In this document: piece after piece, positions 22,511-34,205 of the stretch
Layout: each line of letters opens with the position of its first letter
How positions within the stretch are numbered: the first letter of the stretch is position 1
Assembly: GCA_950295325.1 (NCBI GenBank)
Contig: OX485806.1
Location: 10,914,001-10,974,000, forward strand
Direction: 5' to 3'
DNA length: 60,000 nt
DNA from: Polytrichum commune
Lineage: Eukaryota; Streptophyta; Polytrichopsida; Polytrichales; Polytrichaceae
The notes under the pieces: model-generated
Database searches by the model: none
Told to the model about the DNA's origin: nothing
Seen by the model: the letters and a program-made list of their open reading frames with translations, nothing else
Translations under genes and position numbers: made by a program

Positions 22511-25091
22511 CTACAACATAGAGCCAAAACTCAAAGATCCTACCCCTTCCCAAACACTTGTTGACCCAACTGCTTCAACGTCCACACCCACTCCCCCTTC
22601 GTCCCACCAGCCACCTCCATCAGCATCTACACAACACACATGTTGCAGTCATAAATATTAGTAGTGTATTGACTAGTTAGCTAATTTGAAAACTTTTACA
22701 ATGCCCATCCTTCACCACTCGTGCTTTGAAGTACCTCATAAGAGACAAACATGATAGGGTACTTAAAGATCAGCCTCAGACTTGGACACATACAATGATT
22801 GAAGATTGCAGTTGGTTTCTTTTTCCCAGATCGAGAGTATGCCGGCCTTCTACATTTGGGCTCATCACCAAGAACCAGCAGACTCCGCCTAGCTGGTTGT
22901 CTTGTATGCACTGAGCCTTCTGCAACAAATGACACACTTGAGTAATGTGAGTTAAGAGAGTACAAGATGTGCATCAAGCAGGATAAGAGTTGCAAACTGT
23001 AGACCTCAGGTGATCCTGATTCTCAGAATGGTCATTTCCATTGGCTGCTTACTGAAAGATTCAAGAGTAGGGCAACTTCTGCAGCTATATATGTAACCAC
23101 ACTGACAAAGGTACACCAAAAGATCTGCACTTTGTTGGAAACACAAAGTACAGTTGACACTCATTATACCTGAGATTTTGGTCTGGATAGTATGACCTTG
23201 GTCCTGCCATGCATAATCATGTCCAATGTCTTCTGATTCACTCTCTCTAGTTGGCATACTTGATTCGTCAGATACTGCATTACGTTCCACAATTTCCTGG
23301 ACAGGCCAAGGAGTGTAAGAACACCCATTGAGCATATTGCTCCTTCCTGTGCATATTGAGGTTGTAGTAACCAATTTGCCTTTCCAGTTTGTAACATAGT
23401 TTCTGAAAATGCTCTACCCTAGATGCCAGAGAAAGTGAAAACTCTTGACAATGTGAAGGAGCCAATTCGAGGAAGAAAAAGAACATGACAAACCATACCA
23501 GTGCATCCAACTCCTCCTCCACATGAGCCTGTAACATCTGCACACACATGGGAACCATTCTTAGTTAGTATGCATGTACTAGTCACATTAGAGACATCAT
23601 GGTCAAATATGATCGGTGGCTGAAGTTGGTACCATACATGTACAGGGAACATGTCATTGCATACTGGACAGCTTTCTACCGGTTGACAATCTTCCATCCC
23701 GAGCAAAAGTCTCCTCTTTCTTTGCTCATCATTCCTTCCCTCATCAAGAGAGGCATCTCCATGCTTATCTTCTTTTCTTCTAATGCCCCTATCTTCATCA
23801 ACAGTCAGGTCGATAACATCCTTGTAATTGCATCCTTTGCCCTGGCCAACATGTTCTTTCTCATTCCTCTGATTCTTGTTTACAGGAATTCTAAGACTAG
23901 CTAGAGATGTGGGGATTTCCGATCTTGCAGGCATTTCTCTTTCCATCTTCTGGCTCCTAAGAAGATCATATGATACGTCTAGCTTTGTCCCAACTCTGAC
24001 ATATCGTCTGGACTCTGGATCTTGTTTCCTCTTCAGACACTTCTCATCAGTGGCATCCTTGCTGCCTCTTCTGCTCAAGTCCATGTTCAAAGGATCTTCA
24101 AGCTCATCGCCCAATGCATCTTTTGTGCGCAAATATTGAGTGGTCCACTTCAATGGTCTAGATGAACCACTTGTGCAAGCCTGCTTGAAACAAGAAATCA
24201 CATGTTCCATGAGGTTGCAAATTTGGTTCTTGTGACATTCATTGACTTCCTTAAAACTGAACAAAACCAAAAATAAAAATAAAAATAAATCTCATAATAA
24301 AACTCCGAACATCAGCAAATCTACAGGAACGAGCAACCTACAAGCAAGATATTAGCACTTAGTAGATTTCAGATTCCAAACTTTGATCGAATTTGTTACT
24401 CACACGATGAAATTTTGAGATTTACATCATTACGGATAAAATTCTGATGTTCTTCAACAAATTCAAGACATACCATGGTTTTTTGACTGTCGGGGCTACG
24501 TGTGTTCTCCACCAATGGCTTGGTGGTTCTGCCAACAAGCAAAGTTGCGGATGAAAATAAGAGGAAGATCAGATATCGCTTCTAGAAATATCCGACAGCT
24601 CAGAGGTTTATTTATTTAGGGTTCTCAAAGCCTGAAGTACATGGGGAGCAAACGTGAGCAAACGGTGGAAAATTAATCATCTAAAGCAAATATTGGAAAA
24701 CAAACCTTAATGTCCGACCTAGTGTATGCTCAAAGGATTGTATGTTCCACTCACCGTGGCTGAATGCTATCACGGCAGGTTGTCTCCAATCTTTTTTTCA
24801 CTTCTGGAGTTAAACCGCCAGTCACTTGACAGATCTGCACAAATTTTGCACATTAGACGGTTAAGCTACAAGTTGAGCTACAGATGTTTACAATGCAAAG
24901 CCCACCTAACCGGTGAATAAGGGAAGATCCTAACACTGATCGTTTCAAAGAATTTCCTCAACCCATTTTATTCACTCGAAGTCAAGTATTGTAGGAAGGT
25001 TGAAAAGATTCAGAAACAGTGTTTTCAATTGCACCTGATTTTGAGAAGAACATTTCTCCTGATTGCGTGCGAGAAAGTCTAGCCAGGGCAT
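22511..25091 (-). CDS. SIM and CPVC-knuckle protein, probably nuclear, unknown function
   Basis: Eight exons on the minus strand are proposed: 25091-25035, 24834-24755, 24528-24474, 24249-23644, 23537-23499, 23413-23170, 22919-22794 and 22626-22511. They close in phase and give 440 residues. Recognisable parts are QVTGGLTPEVKKRLETTC in exon 2, a charged middle region, the SUMO-interacting motif VIDLTVDED (about residue 209), and CPVCNDMFP (Cys 258 and 261) followed across a splice by MLQAHVEEEL, which looks like a UBZ-type zinc knuckle with His but without an obvious fourth ligand. The C-terminus is ADGGGWWDEGG ... STSVWEGVGS, a pattern I recall from uncharacterised plant proteins. SUMO or ubiquitin binding in the nucleus is an inference. 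The starts of exons 4 and 6 use less certain acceptors (AAG and TAG). Confidence 0.68.
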
Positions 25092-26322
25092 CGGTGAAGA
25101 ACGGTCTCCGAATCTCTCTGCACTGCAGGAACCTCCATCACGTAAGAAACACAAGGTTCACAAAATTGGACAGAGCCACCTCTAAGAAAATAGCCCCCTC
25201 AACTCAAACCCTAGACCAGTATACTACAAGGTTGACATGCTCCGAGCATGAAAGAGCATAAATTACAGAAAGATAACCTCCCTACATTGATCCGAGCACT
25301 CAAGAGAAACAGGGAGAAGAATATCACAACTTTCTAAAAATTGAACTAGGAGTTCCTATTGTAATTTGTCACAAGGGGGAAACTGCTCCCTGAAATTTTT
25401 TGTAGACAGCAGAAGCCTACGCGAATTCTATGGGATGATGAAAGCAAAGCACAAGAATGCGACTTACGTGATCCGAGCATTGGAGAACATGGAGGAAATT
25501 GATCGCTGGCCAATGGCCCGAAGCTCCGGACCTTGCCCTGCTGCCCCGGCTACCTTTCTGGTGCCGCTTCCTCTCCCCTCTCCAACCTCACGCATGATTA
25601 CTTACAAACACCTAAATCTTTCACTCCGATCAAACCTAATTCCTGCAGCGACGGGTGCCTGCCTCTGGTTCTACCTATTCGCAACACCAAATAGCTGCAC
25701 TGCAAGAAACTCCGAAAGGTTTTACAGCTTCATGATTCCTCGGCAAAATCAAACTCAGCAGCTCCAGTTGCATCACACCCTTGGCTCCAATCAAACCCTT
25801 GGGTGCCTTCTCTTCCCGCCACCGTTCAAATGTTCGAACCTTCAAGAGTCTCCTTCGTGTAAGTACCTATTACCATGTCTAAGTCTAATACCGCGGAATG
25901 TGTGGGACCCGTCACCGGGACCCACCACCCCTCCAATAGGTTGTTGTGGATATGGCATGATACTTGTTCCTCGGACGGCCTTCAATCGTCAAGCATTCTC
26001 ATGGAAAATCCTTCAAACGAATAAGCTCAAAGCACCATCACCGCTGCATCATTCCGTTTGCGAAGTTTCTCTCGAGAAATGTAGCACGAGTGCCACCAAA
26101 CCGGTCCTACGTTCCGGCTTTCTGCAATCTCATTTCAATTTGTGGCCCCGAGATTCAATTGGCGGTGGTGGACAAGGTTTCACCAGGGTTTTGCAGCATT
26201 TGGACAGGATTAGGTTATTGCTGTGGACTACGAGCAATGGTGAGGAGGCTGATGGTTTCGGAGTTTGAGTAGTGAGGGGGAAACCTTACCAGTGTGAAGA
26301 AGGCGAAGAGAGAGGAGGAAAA
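25092..26322. promoter_or_regulatory. shared divergent promoter of SIM/CPVC and PsbP-domain genes
   Basis: The start codons at 25091 (minus) and 26323 (plus) face away from each other over 1.2 kb, so both promoters and leaders must lie here. A 300-codon ORF at 25366-26268 on the plus strand is open but starts from a non-ATG codon and resembles no family; I treat it as chance. Confidence 0.5.
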
Positions 26323-29300
26323 ATGCAGTGCGTGTCTGTGCTACCGGCAGTGAGCTTGCTTGGCTCTTCTTCTTCGCAGAGCTTCACTGGAAGCCTGGTG
26401 CCTGCCGGTGATGTAATTTCGAGACGGCCCGAACGGGTGTGGTCTGGTGGTAGAGCAATCAAACGACCGGTGGCATACATAGTTGCACGTAGCCAGGTGG
26501 CTTCTCTTCTTCCTCACTCGCAAATTACACAAACATTAAACCATAAATTCATTAATTATTGCAGATTCGTCTATCACATTCACAACGATTGAGCATATCA
26601 AGGTTAGGGCGGCGTGATATGCTGAAGTGCACAAAAGCCTTCAGGATAGGAATCATATTTTTGAGGATTTCAGCATTAACTAATTTGGGCTACACTGTTT
26701 TTCCTGGTTCTCCACATTGGGGGACATTCTGGTGGCATACATAGTTGCACATAGCCAGGTGGCTTCTCATCTCCCTCACTCGCAAATTAAACAAAATTAA
26801 TGCGGATTCATCTATCGCATTTACAATGATGGAGCATGTCATGGTTGGGGTGGACATGATATGGTGAAGTGCACAAAACCTTCAGGATATTATATTTTTG
26901 AGGATTTTTAGCATTCACTGATTTGGGCTACATTGTTTTTCCTAGTCCTCCGCAATTTGGGAGACATTCTGGTGAACGTATTACCCAGCACTGGAGGCCC
27001 TTAGAGGCGTCGATAATACATTTTATTACAATTTACAACGATTGAGCATGTGAAGGTTAGGGTGGACGTGATATGCTGAAGTGCACAAAACTCTTCAGGC
27101 TGTATCATGTTTTTGAGAATTTTGAGCATTCACTGATTCGAACTACACTGTTCTACCTAGTTCTCCACACTTTTGGGGACATTCTGGTGAACGTTTACCA
27201 GCACTGGAGGCCCTTAGAGGTGCTGATTTGTATATTACCGGAGGCTCGTTTGTGATCTAGTTTTGGCAAAAGATGGCCTCGGCAGAGAATAGAGCTTCTT
27301 CATCGAGCTGAAGCTTTGTAAATTTATCTCTATTGACGTTGAAGTCCCCTGAATGTAAACGAGCGAGGAAGTTATGTTCTTCTACGTGCCTGTATTTTGT
27401 CAGAAGGCTTATCACTGCACGCTTGAAAGGGGGTATATGGGCTATGTGTGTCATCATAGTCGATGAATTTCTTCAAGTGGTTCACCATCTCACTGTCATT
27501 ATCGAAGAATTCTGGTCATAAACAATGAAGTGTCTGGGGTTTTTGGATGGGTAGGTGGAGCATTCAGAGGATGCTGACAAGGCTTCCGACTTCCAATCAC
27601 GAAGAAATTTCATCCAAACTGGGGCCACATTAGCATCATTGGCTGTTTCTAACCTTCTCCCAGCTTCGGCTGAACAAGTGGAAACGGCAGGTGCATCAAG
27701 TGAAGCAGAGTCTACAAACGGGGCATCAGGAGGTAATTCCACGGCCACTGCATCCACTAGCACACCGAAGAGAGCCGTTGTGGACACGGAATCCTGGTAC
27801 GGGTTTCGAGGGGAGGGTTTTAGAATGAAAGTGCCTCCCGAATTTGAGGACCTTGTGGAGTATGATGTAAGCTCCTAACCCTAGAATGAATAGGTTGGCA
27901 GCTTCATATTAGGGTTTGGTTTTGTGCTTCCTCTTAGGATCCAAAGTTGAATCAAGCGCCGTGAATGGTATCAAATCTGCAATGAAGTTATCAACTAGTA
28001 GTGAATTGTTGACTACAATTGTTTGTTTCTCTTCACTCCACCCAGGATAGTGGCACCTCATTGTATGGAGAACGAGCAAAGGAGAAGCCATTTGCCGCAC
28101 GCTTTGCATCTCATGACAGGCAATTCCCTACACAAGGAACTCTCCTGAATCAAGTTCTGGTCACTCACCCAAATATTATGTTCACTGTCTGAAGAAGCAC
28201 CCAGGCTCACCGAATGAAAATTCACATCTCAAAATGCAAGTCACAGAGTTTAATGCTGAGCCAGTGCTGATACATACCCTCCAGGGTTTATTATCTTTTT
28301 AGTGCTAATTCAACATTTTAGCCAAATAGCTCATTCAACTCACAATGCAACGTTTTAGGTCTTTCAACAATAGAATGTTGTGGTAGGTTTATTTCATTGT
28401 TGTGGTTTCTTGTGGTCTCTTGTGATCAAATCAATGTGAAGTCAATTTTGATATATGAATGTAGAGGTTTGTGATGCCATAAAGTATGTGGGCAGACTAC
28501 TCGTCAATAGTTCTAGTATTCTAACCTTTCTGTCCATAAATGGAGCGACTCACTAAATTGAAGGTAGAACTCGTTGGAGGCCTTTCCAGAACGGGATGTG
28601 CTCCACTTTAGCCATATTCTTGCTATTTGCACCAGGTTTTATTTTATACCCACATAGTTGCATTCCCCTTAGAGCCCTGACTACATTTTTACCTTTTTTT
28701 CCCCACCCACACTATCCAAACCAATGAATACAAGCCATCACCCACGTCACGTTGGCCTGCAGACAGCTTATGATCATCATGTAGTACCATCATGACATTG
28801 TCACTGATTCACTTGTATCCTGTGTGATGATTTTTCATCCTAAAGCAGTGTTACGGATCTGTGACCTTCTCCACATTGTTTTTGCATAAATGGTACGCAG
28901 AAAGGAGGTCCTGAGCGTTGTTGTTCGGAATTCGACCCAACTCAAGCTGTCCTTCCTTCAAGTCAGCCCTCGCTCCCTACTTTTTCAGTTCTTATTGTTC
29001 TACAACATAGCCCAGTGTCCTCACAATATTTTTTGTGCAAATGTTTGAGGATCTATGAGTACTGTAAATTGCTGATGAAGAAGTCTTTTGTGGTGATGTA
29101 ATTGCAGACACAAGACATCACAGAGTTTGGGTCCTTGCAAGAGGCCGCCAGAATGCTTGTTCCAGGTACATGACAAAGTCTTGTCTAAAATACAATTGAA
29201 GAGAATGTATTGTTTTTTTCTTGCACTATGTGCCTCTAAATGATAATGCATTTCTATGTATGGGCCAAACCTATGGATTCAAGAATTAGTAGCTGACCAT

Positions 29301-29894
29301 GATGTTTCTCAATTGAGAGAAACAACTTCCAACATGAACATTGCCTGGAGGATCACATATAGCTTTGACAATTTATTTACTTTTTTCTATTATATCTACA
29401 GCTGGATCAAAAATTGTTGCTGCACGTACGCTCAAACCTACAAATTCTAGAGTAGCCAGGTATCATTATGCCTGCACACCTCTCTTAATAACATCTCCTT
29501 GGAAATGCAATTAAATCCTGACAGTTATTGGAGTTCCTTGATTTCTTGAAAATTTCATTGAAATTGAGGTTTGATGTGGTAATGTTTGAACCATTTTGGG
29601 TTGGGTATAGGACATATTACTTCTATGAGTTTCTCTCAAAGGACAAGAGGGTGGCCATGTCCGCAGCCGCAGCAGGAGGAAGGGTAAGTATATCTTCTCC
29701 TCATCAACTCTCCAGTCCTTGTTGCAATTTAATTGATGCATGTCATGATTTTATCAGTCCTCAAAGGGAATGGCTCGCCCTCTTTGAGTTGGTTTTTGCA
29801 GGTGTTTGTATTTGGAGCAATGGCACCAAACTCGAGATGGAAAGAAGTAGGCAACAAGATGCGTTCTGCTGCTATCAATTTTGCACTCTTGTAG
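26323..29894 (+). CDS. PPD6: PsbP-domain protein of the thylakoid lumen (PPD6-like), Tat substrate
   Basis: Eight exons, 26323-26496, 27555-27866, 28046-28119, 28901-28961, 29108-29165, 29402-29459, 29611-29683 and 29802-29894, give 300 residues, with every phase closing. Exon 1 encodes a Ser/Arg-rich chloroplast transit peptide. A lumen-targeting signal follows with the twin-arginine motif SRRNFIQ (Arg 74-75), a hydrophobic core and ASA (95-97). The mature part begins with a Ser/Thr/Ala-rich linker and then the PsbP fold: GFRMKVPPEFEDLVEYD, SLYGERAKEKPFAARFASHD, EVLSVVVRNSTQLKLSFLQ, DITEFGSLQEAARMLVPG, TYYFYEFLSKDKRVAM and the ending KMRSAAINFALL. From memory this is closest to PPD6 (At3g56650). 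Exon 3 appears to use a GC donor (GACAG|GCAATT). The exact PPD subgroup is less certain than the family. Confidence 0.88.
26469..27225. repeat. three-copy tandem array at the exon 1/intron 1 border of the PsbP-domain gene
   Basis: Units of about 200 bp begin near 26571, 26808 and 27031. They share ACGATTGAGCATGT, GATATGCTGAAGTGCACAAA, TTTTTGAGGATTTT and TTCTCCACA(..)GGGGACATTCTGGTG. The last 28 bases of exon 1 plus its splice donor and about 45 intronic bases (26469-26545) recur at 26731-26800, so a decoy donor CAG|GTGGCT sits at 26758/26759. Confidence 0.8.
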
Positions 29895-32189
29895 AATCCA
29901 AATTCCTCTTTCCAACTAAGGTCTCCAGTATTTCAGCTGCTGAATTAACTTCTAGATCAAGGGGAATTTTCCAAATTGTTACTTGAGTATTGCTCTCCAT
30001 TTGTCCCCCTTTGCAAAGATCCCAATGGGCTCATCCACCATTATTTGTGCTCTTTTGTAAGACCAATAATGAGATCAAAGTGAACTCCCACATCAGGTCA
30101 GATCATCAGCAATCGATATAGATCACCATTTCATTAAAACTCAAGTGCATTTTGCACAATATTGGGTTTTCAAGTTTTTCTGCATGTCAATGGGAGGTAG
30201 GTCAATCATGTTCGCCTACTTGTTTCATGACTATCAGAATTGATTTGAGGTTCTCTGCTGCAAGACATGAGCACACAAACTCCTTTAGACAATATGCATC
30301 AGTACAGAGCTAATTGATATTGTTGTTGGTCTTTGTGGCACAAGAAAATTATTATTAGCTTGACCTATACTGGTGGGAGCATTTGGAATATTGTAGAATA
30401 GGTGCATTTGACATGCATTTCCAACGCATCTTCAAAATTCACTTTATAATGTGATCAGTTGGACATATGCATTTGGACTAGGATATGTACCTGTAGATAA
30501 AATATTGTCACTCGGTCAAAATCAGCACATGCATGGCTCTCATAGAATTTGCAACAATTCTTCCCAGTAATTTGCCCATCACTTCTGTATCAGACCAAGT
30601 AATGTGACCATTCTTAGGAAAATTGAACTAAACAAAATACAAAATGCAGTTTCTTGTGTAGTAAGTTACTAGAAGGCCAAATTGAGATGAATTCAACATA
30701 AAAGTGGTTTTCTCAAACACCTAGTGACATTTCTCTTGAAAGTGTTTGTCATATAACATGCCTATAGGTCATCTACTATATATTTTGGAAATTTGGAATG
30801 GCAAGGGGTGAGAGCATTGTTGACATCATCATCCCAAAATTCAAAACGGTTGATTGTCTACAATAGAATTGAGTGGATGGTGCCTAGATAGTCTACCACA
30901 CTAATTCATATTCACAAGTCCAATGTTCCAAGATGGGATTTGTCCAAACTAGTCTATAAAGCATTTTGGAAGAGGTGAACAATGAGGGTACATGAACATT
31001 GATGCAATTTGCTTGTGATGGTGGATAGGCAGTAGGAATTAAACAACAACATGTTGGGCAGACAATGTGAGGGTGCCCTTAAACACTAATTCAACTGCAC
31101 AGGTGCAACATGCCGGGATGGGATATGCCCAAACTACACTAACTATGGTAGATAGTGTGGGCATAGGCATAATATAACTTAGCACGGCACCCTTATAGTG
31201 TGACCCACAACATGCATCATCACGTAGGAAAATAGTGTCATTTATCCTACTCATGTCCATGTGATATACCCGTCTCCTTCCCCCAGGTTGGAACTTTTCC
31301 GATCTATAGTATTTTCAATCTAATAGAAACGTTCTAACCTACGACGTGGGTCTTTGATGTTAAATAGTGTGGGTTGGGAAATTTGTGTGCATATATGTTA
31401 TTATCCTCAAATATTTTAGTGCGGAAATGAGCTCAATAGTGTGGCCCACAATGTGTACCAACATTGGTATGGTATATAACCATGTGGACTCCATGAGAAA
31501 CAACTACACCCTAAACTCCGTAATATCAACCCCCATAATGTCACTCACTCTCTAATATCCCGAAACCCTAGGGAATGAATGTTCATAGTTCATAGTTCAA
31601 ATCTCACTCCTTATTGTCACATTTCTCTCCCTTATATCATGAATTTTGTCATTGATTCAAACTACCAAAGAAGTCAACCCACACCCTTGCATTGTGCCAT
31701 GTGTCAATATGTGGAGTGTCACCTTCTTATTCTTATTCTTCTTATGCCACTTGTTGAATGTTGGTGCATGGATATGCCACATCGCCCGGGAAGGCCAAGC
31801 AGAGTGGACCACACCACACCATTAAAAAGTTGCACTTTGTGTTATTCCATAGTGTCACATGCTACACTAATTCTACAATATCACACATCCATGTTAACAC
31901 TACAAAACTCCATGATATCACGTGCACTTCGGTTGCCGCAGGTGTGATACTACGGAGTTTAGAGTGTATGTGATTTGGTTATGTGCAATTGTTCATTTTT
32001 AACCTTACAACGTTGAATGCATGTTGCTTCTGTAGTAGTGAAAGAGCTCTCGAGTTAAATAAGACCAAATATTGCATTTAGTGTGACCATAGAATAGAAG
32101 TGAACATTCCTAAGCATTGGTAAACTAATGTGTTCCTTTTTTGGAAATCCCATTATTTCCATGATAACCATGGGGTTTAGTCTAAAACG
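29895..32189. other. repeat-rich spacer, no gene seen
   Basis: The 3' UTR of the PsbP-domain gene comes first. From about 30.8 to 32.0 kb, phrases such as CACACTAATTCA, GTGTGGGCATAGG and AGTGTGGCCCACAA recur and look like decayed small transposons. 31505-31680 matches 50950-51110 in direct orientation (TACACCCTAAACTCCGTAAT, AATGTCACTC, TCTCTAATATCCC, CCCTAGGGAA). No coding region is supported. Confidence 0.5.
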
Positions 32190-32271
32190 AGAATTAACAC
32201 AATGTCAACCAAGTTTTCTTAATGCTTGAATTATTATGCACAAGCAATTTCATCATTTTGTTGGTGTTTTT

Positions 32272-32300
32272 CTAACCCTAACCCTAATAACCCTAACAAG
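32272..32300. repeat. short telomere-like tract
   Basis: It reads CTAACCCTAACCCTAATAAC with one more CCCTAAC. It lies in the left arm of the inverted-repeat element and is absent from the right arm. Confidence 0.6.
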
Positions 32301-33740
32301 GTGACATGTCCGCCTCAGAGGGCAACATTTCGGGAAAGGACTATAAGCCTCCTCCTCGAAGAGTGATGTCGGGCTATTAAATTTTGGCTCTCTAGCTTGT
32401 TCTATCAGGATGGGTGGACCAAGCTAGCCTTGCATAGGCTGGTTCAGGATCGAGGTCAGTGGGTCCCGTGCGTATACCCTATTTTAGACCCTAAAAATTT
32501 CTCAAAGTTTGATAAGGTGGAAAAAGGAGGTTCCAAGATTTTCACCCAACTTCCAAAATAGGTTCCAATATAGAACAAGCTAATGGTCTCTTAATGGAAT
32601 TTTTTCTCAAAGAAGGATCAAACCCATGGTTTCATCCCTCTTTGAGAGACTTTATGGATGACTTCAATATGTTATGACTTCAAGCCCTCCTTACCATTTA
32701 GAGTACAAGTAAATGAACCTACTTTTCCAATGATTCCCACAACTACATAAATGTGCAATTGGAGACCTTCGTTTGACCACTGCACCTTACACACATGTTA
32801 TTGTGGTCCACTATAATTTTGACATTCCACAATACTTTGGTCAATGTAACTTTTCATGACCCACATCATTTTTCAGTCACATATGTTTAAAACTAGGAAT
32901 AAAGAATCAACATGAATTTATTGCGGATTGAAACTATAGTGTCAATTCTTTGTTAACATCATATCACTTAGTAACTGAATAGGAATAATTTACTAATTTA
33001 TTCAACCCACGTATAAAGATACAATGGACCATGATATTTTCCACCCATGCTTTCAATCCATAGTAATAGGTGTGAAAGGTGCACTTAAGTAGATTGGTTA
33101 GTTTATTTAATTCTAAACGTCATAGACATATTGCATGGTTTCAATGGAGTTGACAAGATCTCTCCTAGTGGATATTTACCAACTAAACGACCACACGTAC
33201 ACTCATGTTTTTGACGAGTGCCAACATTATGGACTTATTGACACTACTGACCAACAACCATGACCAATGTTTTCTAAATTCTCTCATTGGCTTTAGAAGT
33301 GTGTGGCAGTCCCACTTCGATTTACACAAGGCCATCAAAAGAGACTTGACCATGACATAGAATGGATGAGAAAGTGGCATAAAAACCCTACATTCTAAAA
33401 ATAATAATTATTTGGTGGTCACTAGGATTTATGGGGTGAGGAAACCCAAATAATTTGTCTCACACCTAAAATGAAGGTGAACACCATGTTCTTAAATGTT
33501 ATTCGTAGAAATTCACACGAAGAATTTTCTTATGTTCAGATTTTAATACTCTTTTTGTTAACAAAAACACTACGTTCTAGTAGAAGTGAACTTTACATTG
33601 TCCCATGACCAAGGCCTTACAAAGAGGCATTGGTTTCTCTCCATCGCAGTCTTCAAACAACTGAGCATAACCACGAGAAGTCCTAATTAATTTTCTCTTT
33701 TATTTCTCCCAACTCTTGGTCATGTGTTAACGACAGGTTT

Positions 33741-33852
33741 GAGATGACCCTAAACTACCGGATGACAACAGAGTGGTACCCAAATCCGAACGGAACAGAA
33801 GGGTTGGCGGTTCGATTCCTGGCTATGAAATCTTCTCTCTATTTGACAGAAA
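33741..33852 (+). mobile_element. tRNA-derived SINE, copy 1 (3' end diverged)
   Basis: It starts GAGATGACCCTAAACTACCG and contains the Pol III B-box GGTTCGATTCC, followed by GAAATCTTCTCTCTATTTGAC. It aligns with copies at 33971 and 38842. The first half of a SINE typically carries the promoter; the A-box is not clear here. Confidence 0.65.
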
Positions 33853-33970
33853 AACCAAGAGCCCACCCACCACAAGGTAGGTAGTAAACCCCACCTTGCA
33901 CCAAGGGAATCCTTAAGCATGGTAGGACCAACAGGCTCAAATTCATGTCAAATTGCTCAATGTTTGGTCC

Positions 33971-34158
33971 GAGATGACCTTAAACTACCGGATGATGCTG
34001 GATAGATACCCAAATCTCAAGGAAGAGGTTGGCGGTTCGAATCCCAGCTGTGAAATCTCCTCTCTACTTGACGGAAAACTTGCCAGGTGGTCAACTGCCT
34101 CCTGTGCTTTGACGTTGGCATGTCGGCCTTCTGTCTCAAAAAAACAAAAAACAAAAAA
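33971..34158 (+). mobile_element. tRNA-derived SINE, copy 2 (fullest)
   Basis: GAGATGACCTTAAACTACCG starts the copy. The B-box GGTTCGAATCC follows, then AATCTCCTCTCTACTTGACG, GAAAACTTGCCAGGTGGTCA and an A-rich tail CAAAAAAACAAAAAACAAAA at the 3' end. The length of about 190 bp, internal B-box and A-rich tail are the usual SINE layout. A (TTA)n(GTA)n microsatellite follows at 34168-34205. Confidence 0.75.
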
Positions 34159-34167
34159 TGCCCGATG

Positions 34168-34205
34168 TTATTATTATTATTATTAGTAGTAGTAGTAGTA
34201 GTAGT
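34168..34205. repeat. (TTA)n(GTA)n microsatellite
   Basis: About six TTA repeats pass into about seven AGT/GTA repeats directly after the A-rich tail of SINE copy 2. Microsatellites commonly grow from such tails. Confidence 0.85.

Noticed and set aside
25366-26268. 300-codon open frame on the plus strand between two divergent genes
   Set aside because: It starts at a non-ATG codon, has a mixed composition with no recognisable domain, and lies in a promoter region. Probably chance openness of GC-richer DNA.
33741-34158. tRNA genes suggested by GGTTCGAATCC
   Set aside because: No cloverleaf can be folded around the B-box, and the copies continue well past it to an A-rich end; a SINE fits better.
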